Positions 9,018 to 18,050 of a DNA stretch of 64,000 bases are shown in pieces. This stretch comes from JANNSX01 sp963741525 (GTDB lineage Bacteria; Pseudomonadota; Alphaproteobacteria; Rhizobiales; Hyphomicrobiaceae): assembly GCA_963741525.1 (NCBI GenBank), contig CAVUIW010000013.1, positions 17,547 through 81,546 on the forward strand. Direction: 5' to 3'. Position 1 is the first letter of the stretch. Each line of letters opens with the position of its first letter. The notes beneath the pieces were generated by a model, which was not told the DNA's origin, searched no databases, and saw only the letters and a list, made by a program, of their open reading frames with translations. The translations under genes were made by a program, and so were the position numbers.

Positions 9018-9995
9018 ATGCCCGTCCGCTTCACCCGCTCCGTCCAGATCGTCGACTCGCATACCGGCGGGCATCCGACGCGCGTGTTTCTCGGCGGCTT
9101 GCCGGCGCTCAAGGGCGATACGGTCATGGCGCAGCGCGACGACTTTCGCGATCGCTTGGACTTTCTGAGGCCGCAACTCCTGCACGAGCCGCGCGGACAT
9201 GCCGCGATGGTCGGCGCCATCGTGGTGCCCTCGCGCGTGGCCGATTTTGGCGCTTTCTTCGTCTCCTCCTATGTCTACCTCGAGATGTGCGGGCACGGTA
9301 CGATCGGGCTTGCAAAGACGCTTGCCGCGATCGGTCAGCTCGAGGTGCCGGAGACCGGCGAGAAGCGCTTCACGCTGGAAACGCCGGCCGGCGTCGTGAC
9401 GGTCGGGATAGAAAGCCAGAAGGGTCTGGTTGCCGGCATCCGCATCGACAACGTCGCCTGCCATGTCATCGAGCGGGACGTGCGCATCGAGCCACCCGGT
9501 CTGCCAGCGATCCTCACCTCGACAGCCTATGGCGGCGGTGTCTTTGCGATGGTCAATGCCAAGGCACTCGGCTGGCCGATTACGCCGCGGACGACGTCGG
9601 AGCTGTGCGCGAAGGGCGCGGCGATCAAGCAGGCGCTCAATGCGCGAGCCGGTCTCCCGGACTCACACAAGGCCGGCAGCGTGCTCTTCCACGAAGATTT
9701 CGGTCCTCGGCACGCCCGCCACCTCGTCGTGCTCGAAGCCAATAAATTCGACCGCTCGCCCTGCGGCACGGGGTCGAGCGCGCGTCTAGCTGTTCTGCAC
9801 GAACAGGGCAAGCTCGGCCTCGGCGATAGCTTCCGCGCCGAGAGCGTGCTCGGCACGCATTTCGATCTCCGCATCGAGCGTGCGACGGGCACAAGTATCG
9901 AGCCCTCGATCCGCGGCAACGCGCACATCACCGCCTTCTCGACGCTCGTCGTCGAGGACGGCGATCCGCTGGCTGATGGTTTTTTGTGCAGGTAG
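9018..9995 (+). CDS. Proline racemase family protein, 4-hydroxyproline epimerase type
   Basis: A 325-residue proline-racemase-family enzyme. Both catalytic Cys are present: Cys91 in MCGHGTIG and Cys249 in DRSPCGTGSSA. That favours epimerase or racemase activity (4-hydroxyproline or proline) over 3-hydroxyproline dehydratase, in which the first Cys is replaced by Thr or Ser. The ATG at 9018 is used because an earlier in-frame start would translate the heptamer repeat. In hydroxyproline catabolism the D-isomer made here is oxidised by a DadA-like FAD enzyme; one lies at 1869-3113 in another operon, so a link is possible but unproven. Confidence 0.88.
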   Translation: MPVRFTRSVQIVDSHTGGHPTRVFLGGLPALKGDTVMAQRDDFRDRLDFLRPQLLHEPRGHAAMVGAIVVPSRVADFGAFFVSSYVYLEMCGHGTIGLAKTLAAIGQLEVPETGEKRFTLETPAGVVTVGIESQKGLVAGIRIDNVACHVIERDVRIEPPGLPAILTSTAYGGGVFAMVNAKALGWPITPRTTSELCAKGAAIKQALNARAGLPDSHKAGSVLFHEDFGPRHARHLVVLEANKFDRSPCGTGSSARLAVLHEQGKLGLGDSFRAESVLGTHFDLRIERATGTSIEPSIRGNAHITAFSTLVVEDGDPLADGFLCR

Positions 9996-10043
9996 GAAAG
10001 CACCGTCGCCAGCTCTAGCAAGACACACGGATCTTGCCGCGAA

Positions 10044-10353
10044 CCTTCCTCCCCCTTTCTATGGGGGAGGACCGCGCGCCTTGGACTTGAGCGCGCAGCG
10101 GTCAAGTCCTTAGGCGCGCCAAGGTGGGGGTGCTGGTTCAGAGCAACGAGGCGTGTGGGATACGCAAGAATTCTCGACATGGCATCGGCAGTACCAACAA
10201 CCGAGCAGCATTTCTGACAACGAAGAACTTGTTGGATTGCGGATCGACGACACTATCGAGCGTATGGATCGAGCACCCCCACCTATGTTCGCCTAAGGGT
10301 TTAGCTGACGCTAAACCCAAGGCGAACCGTCCTCCCCCATAAGAAGGGGGAGG
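10044..10353. repeat. Large mosaic of nested palindromes in a 407-bp gap
   Basis: The gap 9996-10402 lies between convergent genes and has no credible gene. It holds CCTCCCCC/GGGGGAGG stems at 10048-10070 and 10331-10353, a GGACTTGA/TCAAGTCC stem near 10083-10110, and a GTTCGCC...GGCGAAC stem with GTTTAGC/GCTAAAC core at 10287-10327. The left and right halves (AAGGTGGGGGTGC and GCACCCCCACC) are complementary, so the block could fold into one large cruciform. Related stems occur at 26373-26422. Confidence 0.7.
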
Positions 10354-10402
10354 AAAGGGTGCGGCGGGACTTTTGCCGCGTCGGCGGTATTCGAGTGCGG
10401 CC

Positions 10403-11542
10403 TCAGCCCAAATACCTTCTCGCCACCGCCTCGTAGATCCGCGTCGAGGTCGCGAGTTTCGCCAGATCGCAATGCTCATCGACCGCGCCGCTCAAGCCCG
10501 TCTCGCCGGGGCCGATGATGACGAGGGGAATGCCGAGCGCGGGCGCCAGCACCGTGCCGTCCGAGTAGTAGCCAACGCCGCCGGGTTTCGCCGGCTTCCC
10601 GCAAACCTCGCTGGTGACATCGAGGCAGAGCTTCACGAACGGATCGTCGTCGGGCGTGTCGACCGGTGGCTTGAAGCCGGTTTGCTCGACGGACACATGC
10701 GGCCCGGCGAGGCTGCGGAACTGCGCGAGGACCGCGGCGGGATCCAGACCCGGCACGGTCCGCACATCGATATCGGCGACGCAGCGATGGGCGATGATCG
10801 GTCGCGAGACGCCGCCGTTGATGAGGCCGACATTGATGGTGGGTGGTCCCAGATGCCGATGTTTCGGCGCGTCGATCTTGATATCGCGCATCCGGCCGAG
10901 GAACTCCGCCATGCGCAGGATGGCATTGCCGCGATCCCCGCTGCGTCCTTCGGAAAACGCGTTGTGGCCGTACTCGCCGGTTGCTGTCGCGCGCAGCCAA
11001 AGCGCGCCCTTCTCGGCGACGAAGACATCGAGGGAAGACGGCTCACTGATGAGCAGCGCGCCGGCATCGCTGAGCTTGCCGCTCTCGACGAATTTCTCGG
11101 CGCCGAGGCAGTTCGAGTTTTCTGCCGCCGTCAACGCCAGCACGAGATCGCCCTCGAGCTTGGCCCCCGAGCGCTTCAGTGCCACCGCCGACATCACCAT
11201 CGCCGCCAGCCCGGCCTTCATGTCGGTGGCGCCGCGCCCATGCAGCTTGCCATCGGCCACATCGCCGCTGAAGGGGGAGCGAGACCACTCGGCCGGGTCG
11301 GCGGGGATGGTGTCGAAATGCGCGGAGTAGACGAGGGATTTGCGGCGGCCCACGCCCTTGACGCGCGCCAGCAGATTGGCGCGCCCCGGTCCGATCTCGA
11401 TCAGCTCCGACGCGATGCCCTCGGCCTCGAGCACGCGCGCGACGGCCTCAGCCGCCGCAAGCTCATTGCCCGGTGGATCGACGGTGTTGAGGCGGATGAG
11501 GGCCTGGGAGAGCGCGAGAGTCTCTTGGTCGATGCTTTGCAT
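10403..11542 (-). CDS. M20 family metallopeptidase / ArgE-DapE type deacylase
   Basis: A 379-residue M20 dizinc hydrolase like acetylornithine deacetylase or succinyl-diaminopimelate desuccinylase. Visible motifs are SAHFDTIPA (metal His/Asp), GRGATDMKAGLAAM (bridging Asp), and the C-terminal PPGNE/SGAVDEHC regions. The block normally reading EE is TAAENSNCLG, so the adjacent acidic pair is Glu-Asn. It is last in a minus-strand operon after gntR, threonine aldolase and the Asp/Glu racemase-like gene (4-bp gap), so it may deacylate or hydrolyse an N-acyl amino acid in that pathway. Confidence 0.85.
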   Translation of the reverse strand: MQSIDQETLALSQALIRLNTVDPPGNELAAAEAVARVLEAEGIASELIEIGPGRANLLARVKGVGRRKSLVYSAHFDTIPADPAEWSRSPFSGDVADGKLHGRGATDMKAGLAAMVMSAVALKRSGAKLEGDLVLALTAAENSNCLGAEKFVESGKLSDAGALLISEPSSLDVFVAEKGALWLRATATGEYGHNAFSEGRSGDRGNAILRMAEFLGRMRDIKIDAPKHRHLGPPTINVGLINGGVSRPIIAHRCVADIDVRTVPGLDPAAVLAQFRSLAGPHVSVEQTGFKPPVDTPDDDPFVKLCLDVTSEVCGKPAKPGGVGYYSDGTVLAPALGIPLVIIGPGETGLSGAVDEHCDLAKLATSTRIYEAVARRYLG

Positions 11543-11546
11543 GCAA

Positions 11547-12344
11547 TTACTCGGCAGCCCGTCGGGTGGAGAGATGAAGATGTTTCGACATCAGCGCGCC
11601 ATATCCTTCGATCGGCTCGCTCCAACCGCCGAGCCGCGCCGCGTGCCAGAAGGCTGCTTGGTTGCTGGTGACGACCGGCAGACCGGCGCGCGTCTCCAGC
11701 GCATCGATGATGTCGAGCGCTTTCGTCGCCGTGCAGGAAATGAAGACCGCGTCGGCGCCCCGGCGCTCGGCACTCATGGTGGCGGCTATGAAAGCCTCTG
11801 CCGGCACGCGGCCGATGTTCTCGTCCGTGTCGTGGCCGGTGCAGGTGACGGACACGAGCTCGATGCCGTTCTTCTCGAAGAAGCGCACGACATTGCCGGT
11901 CATCTGCACGGTGTAGGGCGTGACGAGCACGATGCGCTTGGCCGCGAGCGCATTCAGCGCCTCGACGGCGGCGCGCGCGGGGTTCGTGACCTTGACGCCC
12001 GGCCGGCGCGACTGCACCAGCGCTTCCACGCGATCGGGTCCGATCAGCGTCGAGGCGGTCGTACAGCCGAAGACGATGGCATCGAGGCGAATGTTGGGGA
12101 CAAGGACGCTTGCGGCGTCGGGAATGCGATCCGCGAGCGCGAGAAACGTCTCGTCCGTGTTCGGCCAGTCAAGGCGGATACGCGTGGTGTAGAGGCCCAT
12201 CCGGTCGTCCGGCACCATGTGGCCGAAGTCGCGCTCGATGGCGATGTCGGTCGAGAGTGAGATGAGGCCGATGCGGGTTTTCGCCCCATAAGGTTCTTCG
12301 AGCCCGTTGGGCGGCTCGAACAGGCGGATATTCGGGCTGGTCAT
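11547..12344 (-). CDS. Aspartate/glutamate racemase or maleate isomerase family protein
   Basis: A 265-residue member of the Asp/Glu racemase, maleate isomerase and arylmalonate decarboxylase superfamily. Two conserved Cys sites are present, VFGCTTAST and VFISCTATKA, both needed for racemisation or cis-trans isomerisation. The start at 12344 (MTSPNIRLFEP) is preceded by GAGAGGGA; a longer form would run into the upstream gene. It lies between the threonine aldolase (10-bp gap) and the M20 enzyme (4-bp gap). Maleate isomerase is the nearest type by its opening (GLISLSTDIAIERDF), but the substrate is open. Confidence 0.82.
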   Translation of the reverse strand: MTSPNIRLFEPPNGLEEPYGAKTRIGLISLSTDIAIERDFGHMVPDDRMGLYTTRIRLDWPNTDETFLALADRIPDAASVLVPNIRLDAIVFGCTTASTLIGPDRVEALVQSRRPGVKVTNPARAAVEALNALAAKRIVLVTPYTVQMTGNVVRFFEKNGIELVSVTCTGHDTDENIGRVPAEAFIAATMSAERRGADAVFISCTATKALDIIDALETRAGLPVVTSNQAAFWHAARLGGWSEPIEGYGALMSKHLHLSTRRAAE

Positions 12345-12354
12345 GGATTCCCTC

Positions 12355-13386
12355 TCAACAGCCAAGCGCGTTCTCGACGCGGCGAACGAGAACTTCCGAA
12401 TCCACGTAGGAGGCAACGAGCCGGTGCTGGCGGCCTTTTGGGTCTGGCCAGGCGCGGAATTTCAAGTCCGCGGCATTGATCCGCTTCACGACCTCGGGCG
12501 GCAGATCGACGAAGATTTGGTTGGTCTCGACCGGGTGGAGCAGTGTCACTCCGGGTGTCGCGGCGAAGGCATCGGCGAGACGGCGCGCGGTGGCGTTGGA
12601 TTTGCGAGCATTATCGAGCCAGAGATCGTCCTCGATGTAGGCCAGGAGTTGTGCCGAGAAGTAGCGCATCTTGGAATGCAGGAAACCCGCGCGCTTGTGC
12701 TTGAAGCGCACGATCTCGGCCAGCGCCTTGTCGAACACGAGCACGGCCTCGGCCATCATGGCCCCGTTCTTCGTGGTGCCGAAAGAGACGATATCGATGC
12801 CGGATTTCCAGGTCATTTCGGCGGGCGTCGTGCCCAGCGCCACGAGCGCATTGGCGAAGCGCGCGCCGTCCATATGGACCTTTAGGCCGCCGCGCTTGGC
12901 GGCATCCGTCAGTGTCTTGATCTCATCCAGGCCATAGAGCGTGCCGCGCTCGGTCGCCTGCGTCAGGGTGAGCGCCGAAGCGTGCATCTGCTGGATGAAG
13001 GTCGGACCGTAGCCGGCCAGTGCGCGCTCGATCGACGTGGCGGCGAGTTTACAGCCCTCACCACCGAGGAGAACCAACCGTCCACCGCCCGAGTAGAACT
13101 CGACGGAGCCGCCTTCCGCGACGACGATGTGCGCCTGCTCGTGACAGAACACGGTGCCATAGGGCGGCATCGCGGAGCCGATGGCCAATCCGTTCGCCGC
13201 CGTTCCCGATGACACCGGAAAGACATAGGTTTCATGCTCGAAAAGCTCCGAGTAGACGCGGTTCAACCGGCTCGAAAAGTCGTCCGCGCCGTAGGGCGTT
13301 GCATAGCCTTCGTTGGCCCCTGCGATCGCCGCCATGATCTTGGGATGTACGGCGGCGGTGTTGTCGGAGTAAAAATCAATGGTCAA
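12355..13386 (-). CDS. Low-specificity threonine aldolase (beta-eliminating lyase family)
   Basis: A 343-residue PLP enzyme of the threonine aldolase family, which splits threonine or other beta-hydroxy amino acids into glycine and an aldehyde. It begins with the canonical DFYSDNTA, has HMDGARFANA near residue 171 and the PLP Lys at about 206 in SFGTTKNGAM. Length is normal. It follows the GntR regulator by 26 bp and precedes the racemase-like gene by 10 bp. Whether L- or D-threonine forms are used cannot be told. Confidence 0.88.
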   Translation of the reverse strand: MTIDFYSDNTAAVHPKIMAAIAGANEGYATPYGADDFSSRLNRVYSELFEHETYVFPVSSGTAANGLAIGSAMPPYGTVFCHEQAHIVVAEGGSVEFYSGGGRLVLLGGEGCKLAATSIERALAGYGPTFIQQMHASALTLTQATERGTLYGLDEIKTLTDAAKRGGLKVHMDGARFANALVALGTTPAEMTWKSGIDIVSFGTTKNGAMMAEAVLVFDKALAEIVRFKHKRAGFLHSKMRYFSAQLLAYIEDDLWLDNARKSNATARRLADAFAATPGVTLLHPVETNQIFVDLPPEVVKRINAADLKFRAWPDPKGRQHRLVASYVDSEVLVRRVENALGC

Positions 13387-13412
13387 GGAAAACTCCGGTC
13401 AGTGGACTGGAT

Positions 13413-14226
13413 TCAATCGTCGGCGAGGCCGCGCGCGAGGAGCTGCATGAGATCGGGGCTCGTCTCGTAGGCATCGGCGGCAAGTTTTTCCGGCAGCGTG
13501 TCCGCGAGCTTCTGGAGGCGCACGATGGCCGCGGTCAAATGCGCGCGCATATGGGTTCGCGCCGCCGCATCGTCCCGTTTCTCGATCGCCGAGACGATCC
13601 GCTCGTGCTCGTCGTTGATCATGCGGTAGTAGGCGTGCTTCGACCGGTCGTCGACGATGGCCGCGAGCTTGACCTTCGGCATGACGGCGGGCGCCATGTA
13701 TTTGAGGAGCTGATAGATATGCGGGCTCTTCGACGCCTTGGCGATCGCCAGGTGCAGCTGGTAGTCGTAGAGGACATTGGTCGATTTCGGATCCTCGCGG
13801 TACGACGGCGAACTTCTCCATGCGCCGGCGGATGTCGGCGGCTTCGGCCTTGGTGCGCCGGAGCGCGCACAGACCTGCGGCTTCCGTCTCGATGGCGAGG
13901 CGCAGCTCGGTCACGGCGATGGTCTTGGGCAGCGTGCGGATGTCGCTCCAATCGACTTCGAAGCGGGTACTGCTTGGCTCGGCGACGAAGACACCGATGC
14001 CCTGGCGGGCAACCAGCACGCCCTCCGAGCGCAGTCCGATGATCGCTTCGCGGATGACGGTGCGGCTGACGCCGTAGATTTGGCAGAGCTCGGCCTCCGT
14101 CGGGATGCGGTCGCCGGGCTCGAGCTTCTCGCGCCGGATCATCTCTTTCAGCTTAGCCGCGACGACGGCCGAGAAGGAGGGCCGCTTGCCGGCGCGCGCC
14201 CTCGTTTCTGTCTGACGCTGGCGCAT
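13413..14226 (-). CDS. GntR family regulator, FadR/FCD type (one frameshift)
   Basis: An N-terminal winged helix (KLEPGDRIPTEAELCQIYGV, then SRTVIREAI and VARQGIGVFV) is followed by an FCD-type all-helical effector domain starting ELRLAIETEAAGLCA. The frame breaks near 13800, after RRMEKFAV; in the shifted frame the domain continues with REDPKSTNVLYDYQLHLAIA to the TGA at 13413. One base too many explains it, so a sequencing error is likely. FCD regulators sense small carboxylic acids. It is first in the operon with threonine aldolase, and a perfect dyad lies 70 bp upstream at 14295, so autoregulation is likely. ATG 14226 is preferred over an upstream TTG. Confidence 0.82.
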
Positions 14227-14294
14227 GTCCGCTCGCTCGAAGTCTATGGGCGCTGCCGCCAATCACACTTGGCAAGCCGCCGCGTCTATGGCAG

Positions 14295-14310
14295 TTGTAT
14301 GATATCATAG
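14295..14310. promoter_or_regulatory. AT-rich dyad, candidate GntR operator 1
   Basis: TTGTATGATATCATAG contains the perfect 12-base palindrome TATGAT-ATCATA at 14298-14309 in the divergent gap between gntR and the FAD oxidoreductase. Similar ATGAT/ATCAT or CATATG dyads occur at 15686, 23942 and 31431, each in a promoter gap. Dyads of this shape are common for FadR-subfamily regulators. Binding is inferred. Confidence 0.55.
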
Positions 14311-14360
14311 CACTTGGGCTGGCCGAGGGTCAAAGCCGCAAGTCACGCTTCTTGGTTTTG

Positions 14361-14405
14361 AGCACGTTCTACGGCGAACCGGTGTCCACTTCGCCTGAAC
14401 GTGCT
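14361..14405. repeat. 45-bp palindromic repeat, family A
   Basis: AGCACGTTC...GAACGTGCT arms enclose the conserved middle ACGGCGAACCGG and TCCACTTCGCC. Other copies are at 23729-23909 (three), 42656, 61889 and, in reverse and more divergent, 51107. It ends 4 bases before an upstream in-frame ATG of the FAD gene. Confidence 0.8.
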
Positions 14406-14426
14406 CCGATGCTTCCGAGGGTTGCG

Positions 14427-15646
14427 ATGTCCGCCGCCAACTACGCCGCGCCGAAAGCCTCGAGCTACGACGTCGTGATCGTGGGCGGCGCGGTGATGGG
14501 CTCGTCCACCGCCTACTGGCTGACGGATAGTGCCGGCTTCAAGGGCCGCGTCCTCGTCGTCGAGCGCGATAGCACCTACCACAATGCGCCGAGCGCGCGG
14601 GCCGCGAGCTGCATCCGCCAGCAGTTTTCGCAGCCGATCAATGTACTGATCAGCCAGTTCGGCGTCGAGTTCATCCGCGGCTTCGCCAAGCGCATGCAGA
14701 AGCACTATCCGGGCGAAGTGTCGCCGGACCTCGCCTTCAAGGAGCACGGCTTCCTCTACTGCTGGACGCCGGAGCATGCCGAGAAGGCGCGCGCTCGGGC
14801 CGAGCTGCAGCGTTCGCTCGGAGCCCACACGCTGTTCCTGACGCCCTCCGATATCAAGCGGCGCTTTCCGTGGGCCAATGTCGACGACCTCGGCGGGGCC
14901 TCCTGGGCGTCCGAGGCCGAGGGCTGGTTCGACAATATCGGGCTGCTCAATGGATTGCGGCACGCCGCGAAGAAGCCCAAGGTGCCGAGTACATCGACAA
15001 CGCGGTCGTGGGCGTCGAACGCGAAGGCGACCGCATCACGGCGGTGCAGCTCCAGACCGGCGAGCGGATCGGGCTCGGCACCCTCGTCAACACGGCCGGC
15101 GGGCGGGGCCGGATCATCGCCCAAATGGCCGGCCTCGACATTCCGATCGAGCGGAGGAAGCGCGATCTGTTTGTCTTTGCAGCCGCAAACAAGGTCGAGG
15201 GGCGGATGCCGCACGTCATCGACATCACCGGATCCTTCTGCCGGCCAGAGGGGCAATTCTACCTGACCGGCAATGCGCCCGAGGAGGACCCGGAGGCCGA
15301 TCTCGACGACTACGAGACCCGCCACGCCGATTTCGAGGAGCGCGTCTGGCCGACGATCCTCAACCGCATTCCGCAGTTCGATGCCATCAAGCTGCAGCGC
15401 TTCTGGTCGTGCCACTACGACTACAACACGCTCGACTACAACGCGATCATCGGCCCGCACAGTGAGGTCGGGAACTTCATCTTCTGCAACGGCTTTTCGG
15501 GCCACGGCCTGCAGCAGTCGCCGGCGGTCGGGCGCGGTGTCGCCGAGCTCGTGCTCTTCGGTGCCTACAAAACGCTCGATCTCAGTGAGATGTCTTATGA
15601 GCGGGTGGCGTTGAAGCGGCCGTTTCTGGAGGAGGCGATCATCTGA
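14427..15646 (+). CDS. FAD-dependent amine oxidase, sarcosine/glycine oxidase type (one frameshift)
   Basis: A DAO-fold flavoprotein of about 406 residues. VIVGGAVMGSSTAYWL near the start binds FAD; the C-terminal part has FCNGFSGHGLQQSPAVGRGVAEL, typical of sarcosine-oxidase or FOXRED1-like enzymes. Two overlapping frames meet near 14981, where CCCAAGGTGCC should read with one more G (…KPKGAEYIDNAVVG…). A single lost base in a short G-run is the simplest reading. ATG 14427 follows GAGGG. It is divergent from gntR across operator candidate 1 and precedes the polyamine-type importer. It may oxidise an imported secondary amine. Confidence 0.85.
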
Positions 15647-15683
15647 CGGGAGATCGCAAAGACGCGTTGTCAAGGGTGCACAG

Positions 15684-15697
15684 TCATCATATGATAA
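15684..15697. promoter_or_regulatory. AT-rich dyad, candidate GntR operator 2
   Basis: TCATCATATGATAA includes the perfect palindrome ATCATATGAT at 15686-15695, about 65 bp before the start of the substrate-binding protein of the importer. It shares the ATGAT/ATCAT half-sites of the dyad at 14295. Confidence 0.5.
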
Positions 15698-15760
15698 CGA
15701 TTACATGAGGCGTTTCTGAGCTTTTTCACAGTCAACGACTGCCCTAGGGAGGAACCAAGC

Positions 15761-16945
15761 ATGACAAGACGCAACTGGACGCATGAGGATCTGAAGGCCG
15801 CCGCCGACGGCAATGCCGGGCACTTCGCCAGCATGGACCGTCGCGGCTTCATGAAGGGCAGCTTGGCAGCCGCCGCCGCCGCGAGCGGCGTCATGACCAT
15901 GCCGATGCTTCCCCGCTCCGCCAATGCCGCGGTCGGTGGCGAGATCATCACATTCACATGGGAAGGCTTCGACCAGATCGAGGCCACCAAGGAATGGGCC
16001 ACAAAGAACGCTGTGACGATCACGAACTCCTCGATGGCGACCCAGGACGACGTGCAGTCGAAGCTCGTCGGCGGCAGCCCCGTACGTCTCGACGTGACCT
16101 CCTACAACCAGGCCTACAACAAGTTCTACGCCGAAGAGCTGAAGATCCTGAACAAGCTCGATATGTCGAAGATCCCGAACTACAACCAGGCCGACATCTT
16201 CGATGCCTTCTACCAGAAGGATCGCTGGTACTGGGACGGCAATCAGTGGGCGATACCGTTCTGCTGGGGCCTCGTCACCACGATCTACGATCCCTCCAAG
16301 ATGCCGAAGCCCACGTCCTACACCGATCTCCTGAAACCCGAGTACAAGGGCAAGATCGTCATCTCCGACGACAACACCGGCACCTGGCCGACCTTCGCCG
16401 TGCTGGCCGGCGTCGACACCTACCCGAACGTGAGCAAGGACGATCTGAAGAAGGTCTTCGAGAACGCCAAACTCTATCGCGACCAGGCCAAGGCCTTCGC
16501 CGCGTCGAACGGCGACATCGTCTCGCTCATCACCTCGGGCGACGTCTGGGCCTGCCTGACATGCGGCACCGACAGCGTCGCGAACGTCAAGCGGCAGGGT
16601 GGTCAGTGCGATTACGTGATCCCCAAGGAGGGCGCCTTCCTGTGGTGCGACGCGCTCTGCATCCCGACTTCCTCCGAGAACGTCGAGACGGGCCATGCCT
16701 TCATCAATGAGGCGATATCCGCCGGACCACAGGCGGCCCTCGCCAAGCACACGGTCACCGGCACGCCGAGCCGCAGGGCCGTGGAAGTGATGGATGCCGA
16801 TACGAAGTCTGCCTATGGCTATGCCACGCTCGACGAGGATCTCAAGAACACGCCGCTCAAGGGCATCCCGCCGCGCAAGTCGACCGAGTTCGCAACCTAC
16901 GACGAGTGGGTGCAGGCCTATCAGGACTTGAAGTCGGGTATTTGA
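15761..16945 (+). CDS. ABC transporter substrate-binding protein, spermidine/putrescine (PotD/PotF) type
   Basis: A 394-residue periplasmic binding protein. Residues around 25-32 (DRRGFMKG) followed by an Ala-rich stretch and SANAA form a Tat-type export signal after an unusually long N-tail. Downstream text (ITFTWEGFDQIE, NQWAIPFCWG, YDPSKMPKPTSYTDLLKPEYKGKI in pieces) matches the PotD/PotF fold, which captures polyamines and similar cations. A strong GGGAGGAA ribosome site precedes the ATG. It heads the four-gene importer operon. Ligand might be a polyamine, an opine or another amine, given the amine oxidase before it. Confidence 0.9.
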   Translation: MTRRNWTHEDLKAAADGNAGHFASMDRRGFMKGSLAAAAAASGVMTMPMLPRSANAAVGGEIITFTWEGFDQIEATKEWATKNAVTITNSSMATQDDVQSKLVGGSPVRLDVTSYNQAYNKFYAEELKILNKLDMSKIPNYNQADIFDAFYQKDRWYWDGNQWAIPFCWGLVTTIYDPSKMPKPTSYTDLLKPEYKGKIVISDDNTGTWPTFAVLAGVDTYPNVSKDDLKKVFENAKLYRDQAKAFAASNGDIVSLITSGDVWACLTCGTDSVANVKRQGGQCDYVIPKEGAFLWCDALCIPTSSENVETGHAFINEAISAGPQAALAKHTVTGTPSRRAVEVMDADTKSAYGYATLDEDLKNTPLKGIPPRKSTEFATYDEWVQAYQDLKSGI

Positions 16946-17043
16946 TCGCCGGAAACTATGAAGCGCCTCGGCGCTTTGCGAGCCTGATGGCGCAGCGGGA
17001 CGGCGGTTTCGCCTCCCGCGGCGCCGGTCTGTTTGGAGGGGGC

Positions 17044-17916
17044 ATGGCCGGCAGGATGAGCGCGCGCGAGCGGACGGGCCTGGCTCTGGCCGCGCCCGCG
17101 TTCCTCTATATGCTCGCCTTCTTCGTCGCCCCGACGCTGATCCTGCTCGTCTACAGCTTCTACAGGTCGAAGGCCTTCGTCCCAATCCCGGACTTCATCC
17201 TCGACAACTACTGGAAAGCGCTATCGAGCGAAGGCTTCTGGCGCGTCATGTGGCTGAGCCTGAAGCTTGGCCTCGCAACGGCTGTGGTTTCGGTGCTCGC
17301 GAGCTTTCCCGTCGCCTGGTACATCGTCTACCGATCGCGCTCCAACGCGCTGCTCTATCTCATCATCGCCTCCTGGATCACGAGCTATCTGGTGCGCATC
17401 TACGGCTGGCGCATGATTCTCGGCTCCAACGGTTTCGTAAACTCGTCTCTCCTGCAGTTCGGCCTCATCGACCAGCCGCTCGAGTTCATTCTCTACAATC
17501 CCGTCGCGGTGGTGATCGCGCTGGTCCACATCTTCATGCCGTTGACGCTGCTGATGCTGCTCTCGGCGCTTCGTGACGTGCGCCCCGAATATCTGGAAGC
17601 CGCGCGCGATCTCGGCGCGAGCTCGGTCTCGACGCTCTTCCGCGTGACGATCCCGATGATCTACCGCGGACTCGTCAGCGCCTTCATGTTCACGCTGGTG
17701 CTCGCCACCGGCGACTACGTGGCGCCGCAGGTGCTCGGCGGTACCAGCGGCATGACGGTCGGCCTGCTCATCTCCAACCAGTTCCGCGCGACCGGCAACT
17801 GGCCATTCGGCGCGGCCATGGCCTTCATCTGTTTCTTCGTCTTCGTTGCGATCTATTTCGCCATCGTCCTGCTGATGCGCGGGCTCAAGCTCGCGCCCAA
17901 CCGTCGCTACCACTAG
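17044..17916 (+). CDS. ABC transporter permease, PotB type
   Basis: A 290-residue inner-membrane protein with about six helices and the EAA loop EYLEAARDLGASSVSTLFRVT, through which permeases contact the ATPase. ATG 17044 is chosen because GGAGG lies just before it; in-frame starts further up overlap the binding-protein gene. Its TAG stop (17914-17916) lies inside the first palindrome of a composite repeat. Second gene of the importer operon. Confidence 0.88.
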   Translation: MAGRMSARERTGLALAAPAFLYMLAFFVAPTLILLVYSFYRSKAFVPIPDFILDNYWKALSSEGFWRVMWLSLKLGLATAVVSVLASFPVAWYIVYRSRSNALLYLIIASWITSYLVRIYGWRMILGSNGFVNSSLLQFGLIDQPLEFILYNPVAVVIALVHIFMPLTLLMLLSALRDVRPEYLEAARDLGASSVSTLFRVTIPMIYRGLVSAFMFTLVLATGDYVAPQVLGGTSGMTVGLLISNQFRATGNWPFGAAMAFICFFVFVAIYFAIVLLMRGLKLAPNRRYH

Positions 17917-18034
17917 GGTGTTTCCGTGATTGGTCTCATCACTCCAACACCCTAGATCTTTGGTTTGTCGTGCTTCATTCCGGAAAGCCGCTTCGGATCC
18001 CGGCCGTCGCCGGGACAGGCTTTTCCGGAAGCAC
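17913..18034. repeat. Composite palindromic repeat, family B, copy 1
   Basis: Two palindromes in tandem: CTAGGGTGTT...AACACCCTAG at 17913-17955, then GTGCTTC..TTCCGGAAA...TTTTCCGGAAGCAC with a CCCGGCC/GCCGGGA centre up to 18034. A near-identical copy is at 46066-46189. This copy sits inside the importer operon, between the two permease genes, and supplies the stop codon of the first. Confidence 0.85.
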
Positions 18035-18050
18035 TCTTGGGAGAGCCACC

